A DNA stretch of 64,000 nt from Halomonas socia (GCF_010977575.1 NZ_CP048812.1:4588001-4652000), one strand, 5' to 3'. Shown: positions 27,317 to 37,796, numbered from the stretch's first letter. Notes: a model not told the origin generated them from the letters alone. Program-made: numbers and translations.

Positions 27317-28162
27317 CTAGTCCTGGTAGGTCTCGACCTGCGCCACTGCCCGCTCGACCCCGTCGCGATAGCCACCGCCGAACAGCAGCAGGTGGTTGAG
27401 CAGCGGATAGAGCTGGAACAGCGCCTCGCGCCTCGGCCAGTCGGCCGGGGCGTCGCCGTTCCAGTAGGCCTCGAAGAAGGCCTCACCGGGAGAGCCGAAC
27501 AGCGTCAACATGGCCAGGTCGACCTCCGGGTAGTGGCGATTCACCGCCGGATCGATTAGCGCCGGCCCGCGCGGGGTAGACAGCACGTTGCCGCTCCACA
27601 GATCGCCGTGCAGCAGGCTCGCCGGGACATCCGGCAGCCAGCGCTCCAGGCCTTCGGCCAGGGTTTCGATGCGCTGGCGCAGGCCGTCGTCCAGCAGGCC
27701 GCGCTCATGGCAGGCGGCAGCCAGCGGCAGTAGCCGCCGCTGGCGCTGAAACGCCCGCCCGTCGGCCAGTGGCGCATTGGGCTGAGGGGTTAACCCGCAG
27801 GCGTTGTCGCGCGGCCAGCCGTGCTCGGCTGCGCTGTGCGCATGCAGTGCCCGCAGCCCCTGGCCAAGCGCGAAGGCGTCTCCCGCCCCGCGACTCGAAG
27901 GCTTTAGCGCCTCCATCACCAGCCACTGACCCGCCTGGGCCAGCACCTCGGGGACCACCAGGCCACTGTTGGCGGCACGCAGCGCCGCCAGGCCATCGGC
28001 CTCGCCGGCCAGCCGCTGGCTATCGTCGCGCTTGGCCACCACGGCCCCCTGGTCGGTAGCCAGGCGATAGACGGTGGCGCTATCGCCTCCCGCCATGGCC
28101 TGAAGCTCGCCCCGCGGCGTCAGCCCCAGCGACGCCAGCAGCTCCTCCAGCGATGCGTCCAT
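27317..28162 (-). CDS. Fructosamine kinase family protein
   Basis: A 281-residue kinase-like protein of the fructosamine/ketosamine-3-kinase family, related to aminoglycoside phosphotransferases. Key elements are VAKRD (ATP lysine), LLHGDLWSGNVL (catalytic loop) and ALIDPAVNRHYPEVDLAM (metal-binding Asp). Such enzymes phosphorylate sugars attached to protein amino groups so that the adducts fall off. ATG 28162 follows GGGAGGGCATC; a longer frame adds an unrelated N-terminus. It is convergent with cynS. Confidence 0.85.
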   Translation of the reverse strand: MDASLEELLASLGLTPRGELQAMAGGDSATVYRLATDQGAVVAKRDDSQRLAGEADGLAALRAANSGLVVPEVLAQAGQWLVMEALKPSSRGAGDAFALGQGLRALHAHSAAEHGWPRDNACGLTPQPNAPLADGRAFQRQRRLLPLAAACHERGLLDDGLRQRIETLAEGLERWLPDVPASLLHGDLWSGNVLSTPRGPALIDPAVNRHYPEVDLAMLTLFGSPGEAFFEAYWNGDAPADWPRREALFQLYPLLNHLLLFGGGYRDGVERAVAQVETYQD

Positions 28163-28277
28163 GATGCCCTCCCTTGATGGTGTCGCCTGGCCCAATCCTG
28201 CCATAACCACCCCTCGGCTGGCAAAGCGCCCACGGCTATGGCACAAGGGGCGCAATACATCCGAGAGGAGCGACAGC

Positions 28278-28589
28278 ATGTACAAACTGGCTTTCTTCGT
28301 GCCGCTGGACGCCGCCGAAACGGTCAAGGAGGCGGTATTCGAGACCGGGGCCGGGCGCATCGGCGACTACGAGGCGTGCTGTTTCGAGACCCGCGGCCGC
28401 GGCCAGTTCAGGCCGCTGGACGGCGCCGACCCGCATATCGGCGCGGTCGGCGAGCTGGAGCACGTCGAGGAGCTCAAGGTCGAGCTGGTCTGCGAGGACG
28501 GCGTCATTCAGGCCGCCGTGGCCGCCCTCAGGCTGGCCCATCCCTACGAGGAGCCGGCCTACGACGTCTGGCGGCTGGAGGATCTGTGA
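28278..28589 (+). CDS. Small NIF3/YqfO C-terminal-like domain protein
   Basis: A 103-residue alpha/beta protein similar to the insert domain of NIF3-like (YqfO) proteins, which also occurs alone in many proteobacteria. It opens with YKLAFFVPLDAAETVKEAVFETGAGRIGDYE and ends with LRLAHPYEEPAYDVWRLE, both typical. The stand-alone form has no established enzymatic role; metal or ligand binding is possible. ATG 28278 follows GAGAGGAGCGACAGC. Confidence 0.8.
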   Translation: MYKLAFFVPLDAAETVKEAVFETGAGRIGDYEACCFETRGRGQFRPLDGADPHIGAVGELEHVEELKVELVCEDGVIQAAVAALRLAHPYEEPAYDVWRLEDL

Positions 28590-28592
28590 GGG

Positions 28593-29555
28593 TCAGCCCA
28601 GGCGCTCGTCGATCAGCGCCTCGAGGGCGGCCTGGTCGTCATGGAAACGGCGAATGCCTTCGGCCAGCTTGTCGTTGGCCATGGCGTCCTGGTTGTGGCC
28701 CCAGCGGAATGTCGTCTCATCGAGTGGCGCAGGGCGCTTAACTTCGGTGGCGGGCTGCATGGCAACCTTGGGTGTCACCTCGCCGTCGCTTGCCGCCAGC
28801 TCCTCGAGCAGCGCCGGCGAGATGGTCAGCCGCGGGCAACCGGCCAGCGCCAGCACCTGGCCGGTGGTGCGAAAGCTCGCGCCCATCACCACCGTCTCGT
28901 ATCCGCCCCGGTTGGCCCGCTCACACACGCCGCGCACGAACGCTACGCCGGGATCCTCGTCGGGCGCATAGTCGCGGCCGGTTTCCTTCTTGTACCAGTC
29001 AGTGACGCGCCCGACGAAGGGCGAGATCAGAAACACCCCTGCATCGAAGCAGGCCTGGGCCTGGGCCTCGCTGAACAGCAGCGTCAGGTTGCACTGAATA
29101 CCCTCGTGCTCCAGCACCTCGGCGGCGCGAATGCCCTCCCAGGTCGAGGCCAGCTTGATCAGCACCCGCTCCGGCCCCACGCCGTGGCGGTCGTAGAGTT
29201 CCACCAGCTCATGCGCCTTGCGGATGCTGGCCTGGGTATCGAAGGAGAGCCGCGCCGCCACCTCGGTGGAGACGCGGCCCGGCACCAGCCGGCTGATCTC
29301 GCTGCCGATTGCCACCGCCAGCCGATCCACGGCGTGGGCCAGACGCGTGTCGTGATCCACGTCTTCCACCTTGACCGCCGCCAGCTCGGCGTCGATCAGG
29401 TCCTGATAGCCGGGCAGCGCGAAGGCCTTGAGCAGCAGCGAGGGGTTGGTGGTGGCATCCTGCGGCTGGTAGCGGCGGATCGCCTCGAGATCGCCGGTGT
29501 CGGCGACCACCAGCGAATGGCGTTTGAGCTGTTCGAGTTGGCTCGTGGACGTCAT
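28593..29555 (-). CDS. talB: Transaldolase
   Basis: A 320-residue class I aldolase of the pentose phosphate pathway that moves a dihydroxyacetone unit between sugar phosphates. It starts [22 protein letters not shown], with [12 protein letters not shown], then [20 protein letters not shown] containing the Schiff-base lysine, and ends with the usual helical region. Length equals E. coli TalB (317). The start at 29555 follows CAGGAGCGCTATC. As the last gene of the polyol run it would process pentose phosphates formed by xylulokinase. Confidence 0.95.
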   Translation of the reverse strand: MTSTSQLEQLKRHSLVVADTGDLEAIRRYQPQDATTNPSLLLKAFALPGYQDLIDAELAAVKVEDVDHDTRLAHAVDRLAVAIGSEISRLVPGRVSTEVAARLSFDTQASIRKAHELVELYDRHGVGPERVLIKLASTWEGIRAAEVLEHEGIQCNLTLLFSEAQAQACFDAGVFLISPFVGRVTDWYKKETGRDYAPDEDPGVAFVRGVCERANRGGYETVVMGASFRTTGQVLALAGCPRLTISPALLEELAASDGEVTPKVAMQPATEVKRPAPLDETTFRWGHNQDAMANDKLAEGIRRFHDDQAALEALIDERLG

Positions 29556-29596
29556 GTGATAGCGCTCCTGGTAAAAAGAGTAACGAAGACGACGGG

Positions 29597-31090
29597 TCAA
29601 GGCGCCAGGGCGTGGCGCTCTGCCAGCGCCCGGTGGTAGCGGGCGTAGACCTCGCGATAGGCCGCCACCGCGCCCGGTTCGGGCTCGGCCAGCGAGCCGG
29701 CGTCGAGATGCACCAGCCGTGCGCACAGCGCCTCCAGCGTCACCCCCTGGTGGCGCTGGTGGCACCAGGCGGCCTGCAGCGCGGCACCCAGCGCCGCGGC
29801 ATCGGTGACCTCAGGGCAGATCACCGGTGTGGCGGTAACGTCGGCGACCATCTGCCGCCATACCGGGCTCTTGGCCCCGCCGCCGATCAGGCGGATCTGG
29901 CTGGCCCCCTCGGCCAGCGAGCCGAACAGGTCCAGGCCATAGCGCAGCCCGAAGGTCGCCCCCTCCATCACCGCGCGGCACAGGTTGGCCTGGGTGACGT
30001 TGACACCGCTCAGGCCGAGAAAGCTCGCCGTGGCCTCGGGCAGCATCGGCACCCGCTCACCGTTGAAGAACGGCAGCACGGTCACGCCCTCGGCGCCCAC
30101 TGGGGCACTGGCGATGCGCTCGCCGAAGGTGGCAAGGTCGAGGCCGAACAGCTCGCGCACCCGGGTGGTGGCCGAGGTGACGTTCATGGTGCAGATCAAC
30201 GGCAGCCAGCCGCCGGTGCTCGAGCAGAAGTTGGCAACCATGGCACTGTCGGCGATCACCGGCGCCGGCGAGTAGGCGCACAGCGTACCCGAGGTGCCCA
30301 GGCTCATGGTCACCAACCCCGGGGTGATATTGCCGGTACCGATGGCGCCGAGCATATTGTCGCCGCCGCCGCTCGACACCAGCACCTCCGGCGACAGCCC
30401 AAGCTCGCGGGCCAGCGCCGGACGCAGCATGCCGGCCGGCTCGCTGGCCTCGATGATCCGCGGCAGCACCCGCGCGGGGTCGAGTTCGGGGGCAATGGCG
30501 GCGAACGCATCCTCGCGCCAGGTGCGCGCCCGGGTGTCGAAGTAGCCGGTGCCCGAGGCGTCGCCAGCCTCGGTAACCCGCTCGCCGGTGAGCCAGAAGT
30601 TGAGGTAGTCGTGGGGCAGCAGCAGGCTCGCGATGCGCCGGTATGCCGCCGGCTCGCGCTCGCGCAGCCAGGCCAGCTTGGAGGCGGTGTAGCCGGTCTG
30701 CAGCACCAGGCCGAGCTTGTCGAGGCAGCCGGCTTCGCCGCCCAGTTGCTCGACCAGGGCGGCATTGTGCGCGGCGGTTTCGGTATCGCACCACAGCTTG
30801 GCCGGATAGACCGGCTCGCCCTTGTCGTCCAGCGCCACCAGCCCGTGCTGCTGGCCGGAGACGCCGATGGCGCGTATCGCCAGCGGGTCGATGGCCGCCA
30901 GGCGCAGCGCCTCGCCGAGGGCGCCGCGCAGCGCCGATACCCACTCACCGGGGTCCTGCTCGCGGCGGCCGTGGTCGCCCTCGATCAGCGAATGCGGCCG
31001 GCTGGCCTCGGCGAGAATCGTACCGCCTTCGACGTCGACCACCACCACCTTGGTGCTCTGGGTTCCGCAATCCACCCCGATATACATCAT
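29597..31090 (-). CDS. xylB: Xylulokinase
   Basis: A 497-residue FGGY kinase that phosphorylates D-xylulose to xylulose 5-phosphate. Marks are [17 protein letters not shown] (phosphate-binding loop), [33 protein letters not shown], and [20 protein letters not shown] near the C-terminus. The start overlaps the stop of the mannitol dehydrogenase gene. Start is ATG 31090 or 31087. With the dehydrogenase upstream it completes a D-arabitol to xylulose 5-phosphate route. Confidence 0.93.
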   Translation of the reverse strand: MMYIGVDCGTQSTKVVVVDVEGGTILAEASRPHSLIEGDHGRREQDPGEWVSALRGALGEALRLAAIDPLAIRAIGVSGQQHGLVALDDKGEPVYPAKLWCDTETAAHNAALVEQLGGEAGCLDKLGLVLQTGYTASKLAWLREREPAAYRRIASLLLPHDYLNFWLTGERVTEAGDASGTGYFDTRARTWREDAFAAIAPELDPARVLPRIIEASEPAGMLRPALARELGLSPEVLVSSGGGDNMLGAIGTGNITPGLVTMSLGTSGTLCAYSPAPVIADSAMVANFCSSTGGWLPLICTMNVTSATTRVRELFGLDLATFGERIASAPVGAEGVTVLPFFNGERVPMLPEATASFLGLSGVNVTQANLCRAVMEGATFGLRYGLDLFGSLAEGASQIRLIGGGAKSPVWRQMVADVTATPVICPEVTDAAALGAALQAAWCHQRHQGVTLEALCARLVHLDAGSLAEPEPGAVAAYREVYARYHRALAERHALAP

Positions 31091-32574
31091 GCCGTCCCTT
31101 TCGACTGAACCAGTGTCTCGAGGGTAGCGCGTGCGCCGCGTTCTTGCAGCGAGGCAAGCGTCGCCAGATAGGCTTCGCGGAAACGTGGCTGCTCGGCGAG
31201 GTCGCCGAACAGCTCGGCATTCTCGATAAAGGCTGTCGGGTGTTCGCGGTTACGCTGTGCCAAGGCCATCAATGGCTCCTTGAGGCGATCCACCACCTCG
31301 ATGGGCTGGCTCTGTTCGTCGAGGCCCTCGGCGTAGCGTGCCCAGCTCGCCACCACCGCCGCGCTGCGCCGAATCTCGCCGCCGCGGGCCAACTGCGCGC
31401 GGATCACCGGCACCAGCCATTTGGGAATGCGGTCGGAACTCTCCGCGCACAGCCGCGCCAGGGTGTCCTTGATCTGCGGATTGGCGAAGCGCTCGATCAG
31501 CGTCAGGCGATACTGCTCGAGGTCCACGCCGGGCACAGCGGCCAGGGTCGGGCTGCCCTCCTCGCGCATATAGGCGAGCAGGAAGTCGACGAACAGCGGA
31601 TCCTGGCACACCTCGTGGGCGAAGCGGTAGCCGGCCAGGTAGCCGAAATAGCACAGCGCCTGATGGCTGGCGTTGAGTAGCCGCAGCTTCATCAGTTCAA
31701 AGGGCTCGACATCCTCGACCACCTGCACCCCGGCCTTCTCGAAAGCCGGCCGCCCGGCAATGAAGTGATCCTCCAGCACCCACTGGGTAAAGGGCTCGCA
31801 GACCACCGGCCAGGCGTCGCTGACGCCGAAGCGCGCGGCCAACTCGTCGATATCGGCTGGGGCGGTCACCGGGGTGATGCGATCGACCATCGAGTTGGGA
31901 AACGCCACCTCGGCGCTCAGCCACTCGCCAAGCTCGACGTCGCGGGCCCCGGCATAGGCGCTGAACATGCGCTTGGCGACATCGCCATTGCCCTGGATAT
32001 TGTCGCAGGACATCACCGTGAACGGTGCGATGCCCCGGGCACGGCGCCGCACCAGCGCCTCCACCACCAGGCCAAAGGTCGTGCTCGGCCGGCTCGGTTC
32101 GGCGAGGTCGGCACGCACCTGAGGGTTGTCGAGGTCGAACTCGCCACTCACCGGGTGGAAGTTATAGCCGCCCTCGGTGACGGTCAGCGAGACGATGCGG
32201 ATCGCCGGGTCGGCCATGCGCTCGATCACCGCCTCGGGGTCGTCCGGCGCGAACAGGTAGTCGATCATGCTACCGATGACCCGCGGCTCGTAGCGGCCGT
32301 CGGGATGCTTGACCACCAGGGTATAGAGGTAATCTTGAGCCGCCAGTGCCTGCTGCATGCGCTTGTCGCCGGGCATCACCCCGACCCCGACGATGCCCCA
32401 GTCAAGAGCCTCGCCCTGGTTCATCAAGCTATCCAGGTACATGGCCTGGTGGGCGCGGTGAAAGCCACCCACGCCGATATGCACGATCCCCGCCGTGACG
32501 GCACCGCAAGCGTAGCGCGGGCGGGCCACCTCGGCGGGCAGGCTGGGCAGCGTGGTGGTATCGAGGGGTGTCAT
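31087..32574 (-). CDS. mtlK: Mannitol 2-dehydrogenase (polyol dehydrogenase)
   Basis: A 495-residue long-chain NAD-dependent polyol dehydrogenase, the size of Pseudomonas mannitol dehydrogenase (493). It has the Rossmann start VHIGVGGFHRAHQAMYLD, SLTVTEGGYNF, the SCDNIQGNGD block and KLRLLNASHQALCYFGYLAG with the catalytic-site lysine and histidine. It oxidises mannitol to fructose, D-arabitol to D-xylulose and often sorbitol to fructose. ATG 32574 is chosen over an upstream ATG lacking a ribosome-binding site. It overlaps xylB by four bases. Confidence 0.92.
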   Translation of the reverse strand: MTPLDTTTLPSLPAEVARPRYACGAVTAGIVHIGVGGFHRAHQAMYLDSLMNQGEALDWGIVGVGVMPGDKRMQQALAAQDYLYTLVVKHPDGRYEPRVIGSMIDYLFAPDDPEAVIERMADPAIRIVSLTVTEGGYNFHPVSGEFDLDNPQVRADLAEPSRPSTTFGLVVEALVRRRARGIAPFTVMSCDNIQGNGDVAKRMFSAYAGARDVELGEWLSAEVAFPNSMVDRITPVTAPADIDELAARFGVSDAWPVVCEPFTQWVLEDHFIAGRPAFEKAGVQVVEDVEPFELMKLRLLNASHQALCYFGYLAGYRFAHEVCQDPLFVDFLLAYMREEGSPTLAAVPGVDLEQYRLTLIERFANPQIKDTLARLCAESSDRIPKWLVPVIRAQLARGGEIRRSAAVVASWARYAEGLDEQSQPIEVVDRLKEPLMALAQRNREHPTAFIENAELFGDLAEQPRFREAYLATLASLQERGARATLETLVQSKGTA

Positions 32575-32619
32575 GGCGTGTCTCCAGTGCAAGAGTGTTC
32601 GGCCCACCAGGGCCCGGCG

Positions 32620-33240
32620 TCAGCGCCAGACCAGGTCGGGTGTTCGTGAATGCCGCTTGACCAACCGCGCATTCAGCATGTCCTTGTTGCGCGCCTTGTC
32701 GAGGGCGGCCTCCGGGTCCTGGCCCATGCCCCGCCAGCGCTCCACCAGGCGTCGTTCGAGCTCGTCGTCATCGACCTCGAGCATCACGCTGAGGTCGAAC
32801 AGCGGCGCCAGATCGCACCACGGCGCCTGGTCGAGCAACAGGTAGTTGCCCTCGACCAGGATGATGCGGTGTTCCAGCGCGACGATGCGCCCACCGGCCC
32901 GGGCCAGGTCGAGGGGGCGATCGAAGACCGGTACCGCGACCGCTGCGTCGGCGCGACGAATGCGCAGCAGGTCGGCGTGCAGGCCAGCGACATCGAAAGT
33001 GTGCGGCGCGCCCTTGAACGGGATCTGCTCATCGCCGAGCACCGCATTGTCGAAGTGGTAGCCATCCATCGGCACCACCACCACCTGGCCGGGCAGCTCG
33101 GCATCGATGGCCTGCCACAGCTGCTCCGACAGCGTCGACTTGCCGGCCCCCGGCGGGCCGGCCAGGGCGGCCACGAAGCGCTCGGCATCCGCCGCGGCGG
33201 CGGTGATGCGCTGGGCAATGGCATGCAGTTCTTGGCTCAC
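32620..33240 (-). CDS. P-loop sugar/nucleoside kinase, uridine-kinase-like (FrcK type)
   Basis: A 206-residue kinase with Walker A AGPPGAGKST, the MDGYHFDN motif shared with uridine and pantothenate kinases, and IILVEGNYLLLDQ. Similar genes sit in fructose and polyol operons of Rhizobium (frcK). The substrate here is unproved; fructose or another ketose from the dehydrogenases is plausible. The start is GTG 33240, because AAAGGAG lies at the right distance upstream; an ATG at 33264 would place that ribosome-binding site inside the gene. Confidence 0.75.
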   Translation of the reverse strand: MSQELHAIAQRITAAAADAERFVAALAGPPGAGKSTLSEQLWQAIDAELPGQVVVVPMDGYHFDNAVLGDEQIPFKGAPHTFDVAGLHADLLRIRRADAAVAVPVFDRPLDLARAGGRIVALEHRIILVEGNYLLLDQAPWCDLAPLFDLSVMLEVDDDELERRLVERWRGMGQDPEAALDKARNKDMLNARLVKRHSRTPDLVWR

Positions 33241-33285
33241 GAGCAGCTCTCCTTTGCGAATCAACGAAGGCCCATGATGCCGCGC

Positions 33286-34035
33286 CTAGATCGCCGTGTA
33301 ACCGCCGTCGATGCGCAGGTCGGCGCCGTTGACCATGGCCGCCTCGCTCGCCGCCAGATACATCACGGCGGCAGCGATCTCTTCGGGCTGGGCGAAACGC
33401 CGGGTGGGGATCAGCGCCTTCATGCGTTCGCCCTTCTCTCCCGCCCAGCCGTAGCGGCCCAGCTCGGTCTCGACCACGGTGGGCGACACCGCGTTGACGG
33501 TGATCCCCCGCGGTCCCCACTCCAACGCCAGGGTGCGGGTCAGACCCAGCACCCCGGCCTTGCTGGTGCAGTAGGCCAGGTGGCCATCGAGGCCGACACT
33601 GGCCGCCTGGGAGGCCAGGTTGACGATGCGTCCTGCGCCGCGCGCCAGCATGGCCTTGCCGACCTCGCGGCAGAACAGAAAGACACCGCGCAGATTGACC
33701 GCCTGGGTCTGGTCCCAGAGCTCGCTGGACATCGCCTCGGCGGCATCCAGCGGGCCGATGCCAGCGTTGTTGACCAGCACGTCGATGCTGCCGAAATGCC
33801 GGCAGGCCTCGGCCACGCTGGCCATGACGGCGGCCTCGTCGGCCACGTCGTGCACTGCGACCAGCGCCTCGCCTGGCAGCGCGGCGGCCAGTTCATGCAG
33901 CGACTCGCTGCGGTCCACCAGCACCAGCCGCGCGCCGCTGGCGGCAAAGCGTTCGGCAAGCGTCTTGCCGATGCCGTTGGCGGCACCGGTAATCAGCACC
34001 ACCTGGCCCGCAAAATCGAACTGCAGATTGCCCAT
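33286..34035 (-). CDS. Short-chain dehydrogenase, probably polyol-oxidising
   Basis: A 249-residue classical SDR. It has the cofactor motif TGAANGIG, LVDRS after the second strand (an Asp there favours NAD), NNAG, the catalytic Ser in VNLASQAAS, and YCTSK with Tyr and Lys. The C-terminus GGYTAI is typical of the family. Location in the polyol run suggests oxidation of a sugar alcohol or a deoxy-ketose, but the substrate is not visible. Confidence 0.82.
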   Translation of the reverse strand: MGNLQFDFAGQVVLITGAANGIGKTLAERFAASGARLVLVDRSESLHELAAALPGEALVAVHDVADEAAVMASVAEACRHFGSIDVLVNNAGIGPLDAAEAMSSELWDQTQAVNLRGVFLFCREVGKAMLARGAGRIVNLASQAASVGLDGHLAYCTSKAGVLGLTRTLALEWGPRGITVNAVSPTVVETELGRYGWAGEKGERMKALIPTRRFAQPEEIAAAVMYLAASEAAMVNGADLRIDGGYTAI

Positions 34036-34058
34036 CGGTTCTCTCCTGAAAGGCGGGG

Positions 34059-35354
34059 TCAGCCCACGGCACGCCGGTCAGGCGGCACACAGGCCTCGGC
34101 GTAGGCACCCAGGGTACGGTCGATATGGTGCCGCACCAGCGCGCGGGCATCGGCGGCGAGTTCGCCGCGGCGGATCGCCTGATACTGCTGCGGCAGGTAC
34201 TGGCTGATCAGCGTCGGTGGTATCGCTGCCGCGTCGAGCGCATCGAACAGCGCCTCGACCGCAACGGCCACCTCGGGCTGCGCCCAGTAGTAGCGACTGC
34301 GGTCGCTGAGGCTGTAGCGACGGGCGAAGCGCTGCTCGTCGGCACTCCCCTCGTAGTAGGCCTGCCAGTAGCGCGGCTCGACGCGCATGGCCACCTCCAG
34401 GGTTTCGCGCAGCGGCGTCTTCCACGCCACCGCCGGCGCTTCCAGGGCAATATGGTCGAGGGCGAACAGCGCCTCGCGCAGAGCGAAGGTCAGCGCCGGC
34501 CCCACCTTGAGGATCGCGAAGTGGCCCTTCACCAGCGCGCGGTAGGCCCGCGGCGTCTGGTAATCGGTGGAGTGAGCCTCGAACACCAGGTTGGGCCAGG
34601 CGTGGATGGCGGCGCTCAGCTCAGCGGCGGCGGCCGGCATGAAGTCGATCACCTCGGTATGGCCGAACTCCACCCCAGGCTGCACCACTACCCCACACAC
34701 GCGCTGCCAGGCCTCGCTCAGCCCATGGGCCGCAAACACCTGGCGATGGGTCTCGAGGGTCACCTGCAGCTCGGCGGTACCGGTCACGGCAAGGGTATCG
34801 AGGTGTTCCTGGGCACCGCCGGGCACCGGCACCTCGGTACCGATTACATAGCGCAACTGCACACGGCCCTCCCCTGCGGCCTGCTCGGCGGCCTGGGCGA
34901 GGCGCGCGGCCCGGGCCGCCACCGTGGCATCGTCGAGCGCCGGCGGGTCATCGGCGCAGGGCATGCTGGCGTCGAGATGCAGCTTGGTAAAGCCGGCCGC
35001 GGCGTAGGCCGCCACCATCGCTTCGGCCTTGGCCATGGCCGCCGCGGCGGACTCGGCCTGCCACGGCGACGGCCCCAGATGGTCGCCGCCGAGGATCAAC
35101 TGCGCCTCGGGCAAGCCCCGTCGCGCCGCCAGGGCCAGCACCCGGTCGCGAAAGTCGGCCGGCGTCATGCCGGTATAGCCGCCTTGCTGATTGACCTGGT
35201 TGCAGGTCGCCTCGACCAGCAGCGGCGTGGCGTCGGCCAGGGCTCGCTCAATGGCGGCCTCGAGCACCAGCGGGTGGGCCGAACACACCGAGGGGATGCC
35301 GCACATCTCGCCGCGACGATTGGCGGCAACGATCTCATCGAGGGGGTGAGTCAT
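34059..35354 (-). CDS. GatZ/KbaZ-like protein, possible D-tagatose 6-phosphate 4-epimerase
   Basis: A 431-residue protein of the GatZ/KbaZ family, long regarded as a non-catalytic partner of tagatose-bisphosphate aldolase. It shows IPSVCSAHPLVLEAAIE, VEATCNQVNQQGGYTGMTP, LILGGDHLGPSPWQ and the C-terminal RYYW and ALFDAL region. No class II aldolase partner (GatY/KbaY) is nearby. In Agrobacterium a lone member acts as a tagatose 6-phosphate 4-epimerase giving fructose 6-phosphate; together with the adjacent PfkB-type kinase that role fits here. It overlaps the kinase gene by four bases. Confidence 0.8.
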   Translation of the reverse strand: MTHPLDEIVAANRRGEMCGIPSVCSAHPLVLEAAIERALADATPLLVEATCNQVNQQGGYTGMTPADFRDRVLALAARRGLPEAQLILGGDHLGPSPWQAESAAAAMAKAEAMVAAYAAAGFTKLHLDASMPCADDPPALDDATVAARAARLAQAAEQAAGEGRVQLRYVIGTEVPVPGGAQEHLDTLAVTGTAELQVTLETHRQVFAAHGLSEAWQRVCGVVVQPGVEFGHTEVIDFMPAAAAELSAAIHAWPNLVFEAHSTDYQTPRAYRALVKGHFAILKVGPALTFALREALFALDHIALEAPAVAWKTPLRETLEVAMRVEPRYWQAYYEGSADEQRFARRYSLSDRSRYYWAQPEVAVAVEALFDALDAAAIPPTLISQYLPQQYQAIRRGELAADARALVRHHIDRTLGAYAEACVPPDRRAVG

Positions 35355-36304
35355 CGCGTCTCTCCCGCAGCGGCAAGCCGCTGCTCCAGGGTGGCAAGGT
35401 CGCTGCAGCCCTCCATCGGCCCCAGCACCGTCACGGCATGGGCGCCGGCGGCATTGGCCAGGCGCAGTGCCTGGCGCAGCTCGCGGCCGGCGGCCAGGGC
35501 GGCGATCAGTGCGCCACCGAAGCAGTCACCGGCACCGGTGGGGTCGACCTCCTCCACGCTAAGGCCGGGCACCTCGATCACCTCGCTGGCGGTGTAGGCC
35601 CGGCAGCCCGCCGCGGCCCGCTTGAGCACCAGCAGCGATATGCGGTGCTCGGCCATCAACCGCGCCACGCTAGCGTCCATGCCTTCTCCCGGAGCGGCCA
35701 GCCATTCGAGGTCGGCATCGCTGGGCAGGAAGATATCGCAGCCGGCGACGAGCTCGAGCAGCGCCTCGCGTACGCCGGGACGCTCGATCAGCTCGTCGCG
35801 CACATTGGGGTCGAAGCTGATCCGCCCGCCGTTGGCCCTGACCCGCGCCACCAGCCGTCGCACGATGGCGATGGCCGCCGGCGACGACAGCGACGAGCCC
35901 ATCACGTGGCAGTAGCGGCACGCCGCCAGCCGCTCCAGCTGATCCTCGTCGAGGGTCTGCTGGCCGGCAGCGCTGTGCGCCAGGTTGAAGATGAAGCGGC
36001 GGCTGCCGTCGGCCTGGTAGCTGACGAAGGCGCTGCCGGTGGGTCGCTCGGCATCGCGCTGCACGGCGCCAACATCGATGCCGTCATCGCGCAGGCGGGC
36101 GACGATCAGGTCGCCGAAGCCGTCGTCACCCACGCGTCCGGCATAGGCGACCCGCGCGCCCATGCGTGCCGCCTGGGAGGCGAAGATCGCCGGGGCGCCA
36201 CTGGCAAAGGGGCCGTGGAAGCGACCGGCAGCGTCGAAACGCTGGTTGCAGGCCTCGGCCATGAACTCGGCGAGCAGCTCGCCGCTGGTGGTAATATCGA
36301 ACAT
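35351..36304 (-). CDS. PfkB-family sugar kinase, possible tagatose kinase
   Basis: A 317-residue ribokinase-family enzyme. The N-terminus (FDITTSGELLAEFMAEAC), the substrate region with GAPAIFASQAARMGARVAYAG, and the catalytic DPTGAGDCFGGALIAAL near residue 250 are clear. The neighbouring GatZ-like gene suggests D-tagatose as substrate, but fructose or a 2-keto sugar is possible. It overlaps the GatZ-like gene and lies three bases after smoS. Confidence 0.82.
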   Translation of the reverse strand: MFDITTSGELLAEFMAEACNQRFDAAGRFHGPFASGAPAIFASQAARMGARVAYAGRVGDDGFGDLIVARLRDDGIDVGAVQRDAERPTGSAFVSYQADGSRRFIFNLAHSAAGQQTLDEDQLERLAACRYCHVMGSSLSSPAAIAIVRRLVARVRANGGRISFDPNVRDELIERPGVREALLELVAGCDIFLPSDADLEWLAAPGEGMDASVARLMAEHRISLLVLKRAAAGCRAYTASEVIEVPGLSVEEVDPTGAGDCFGGALIAALAAGRELRQALRLANAAGAHAVTVLGPMEGCSDLATLEQRLAAAGETR

Positions 36305-36307
36305 GGC

Positions 36308-37096
36308 TCAGCTCATCCAGTTGCCGCCGTCGACGTTCAGCGTTTGGGCCACCACGTACTCGCTGTCGTCGCAGGCCAGGAACAGCGCCGCGCCAATATA
36401 GTCCTCCGGGCGCCCCATGCGCCCATAGGGCACCGCCTCGCCGACCAGGCGCTTCTTCTCGCCCAGCGGCCGCCCTTCATAGCGGGCGAACAGCGCATCG
36501 ACCTCCGCCCACATCGGAGTGTCGACCACCCCGGGGGCGATGCCGTTGACGCGGATGCCGTGCTTGATCAGATCCAGCGCGCAGGACTGGGTGAGGCTGA
36601 TCACCGCCGCCTTGGTGGCGCAATACATGCTCACCAATGCCTCGCCGCGGCGCCCGGCCTGGGACGACATGTTGATGATCGCCCCACCCTGGCCGCGTGC
36701 CACCATCGCCCTGGCCACCGCCTGCAGGGTAAAGAACAGGCCCTTGACGTTGACGTTGAACTGCTTGTCGTAGCTGGCTTCGGTCACCTCGAGTACCGGC
36801 TGCATGTCGAACAACGCGGCGTTGTTGACCAGGATATCGATGCCGCCGAAGCGCTCGCTGACCTCCGCCACCATGGCCGCGATGGCCTGATGGTCGCAGA
36901 CGTCGAGGCGCACCCCCATCAGACGTCCCGCGCTCTGGCCATCGGCATCGAGGGTCGTCAGTGCCGCATCGATGGCGGCCTGATCGATATCGGCGATGAC
37001 CAGCTTGGCGCCCTGGGCCAGGTAGCCCTGGGCAATGGCCAGGCCGATGCCACGGGCGCCGCCGGTAATCACCGCTACCCTGTCATTGAGTTTCAT
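36308..37096 (-). CDS. smoS: Sorbitol/galactitol dehydrogenase, SmoS type
   Basis: A 262-residue SDR very like Rhodobacter SmoS, which oxidises sorbitol to fructose and galactitol to D-tagatose. Features: TGGARGIGLA, IADIDQAA (NAD-type), NNAALFDMQPVLEVT, NMSSQAGRRGEALVSMYCATKAAV with the catalytic Ser, Tyr and Lys, and the C-terminus NVDGGNWMS, which is nearly diagnostic. ATG 37096 follows AAGGAGACACGAGAG. The start overlaps the HAD phosphatase stop. Confidence 0.92.
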   Translation of the reverse strand: MKLNDRVAVITGGARGIGLAIAQGYLAQGAKLVIADIDQAAIDAALTTLDADGQSAGRLMGVRLDVCDHQAIAAMVAEVSERFGGIDILVNNAALFDMQPVLEVTEASYDKQFNVNVKGLFFTLQAVARAMVARGQGGAIINMSSQAGRRGEALVSMYCATKAAVISLTQSCALDLIKHGIRVNGIAPGVVDTPMWAEVDALFARYEGRPLGEKKRLVGEAVPYGRMGRPEDYIGAALFLACDDSEYVVAQTLNVDGGNWMS

Positions 37097-37796
37097 CTCT
37101 CGTGTCTCCTTGAAGGAAGGCTCAGCGCGGCACCGCGCCAGTCGCTGACCAGCTCGGCCAGATGCTGCATATGGTCGATCACCCGCCAGGCACCGGCGGC
37201 CGCCAGGCGCGCCGCCTGCCCCGCTTCGATATGACTGGCGCCGATAAAGCCCACCACCGTCATGCCGGCGGCGTGGGCCGCGGTAACCCCGGCAACGCTG
37301 TCCTCGATTACCAGGCACTCATCGGCCGACACGCCCAGCCGCGTAGCGGCCAGTCGGTAGAGGGCCGGATCGGGCTTGGGGTGCTCGACCTCATCGGCAG
37401 TGAAGATCGGCGCCTCGCCGAGCAGGGCATCCAGCCCGGTGCAGGCCAGCGAGGCCACTACCCGTTGGCGACGGCTGTTGGAGACCACCGCCTTGGGCAG
37501 CGGGATGGCGCGGATGGCCGCCGCGACCCCGGGCATGGCCTGCAGCTCCTCGGCCAGCCGCGCCTCAATGGTGGTATCGACGCGCTGGGTGGCATCGGCA
37601 GGCAGCCGGTGGCGGCTCTGCGACTCGAGATGGCGCAGGATATTGGCGGTGGTCATGCCCAGCGCCTGGCGCAGCACGTCCTCAGCGTCCAGGTCGGGCA
37701 GCCACTCGCCAAGCAGCTCGATCAGGGTCGCCTCGGCGATCGCCTCGCTGTCGACCAGCACGCCGTCGCAGTCGAAGATCAGGGTCGCCGTCGAGC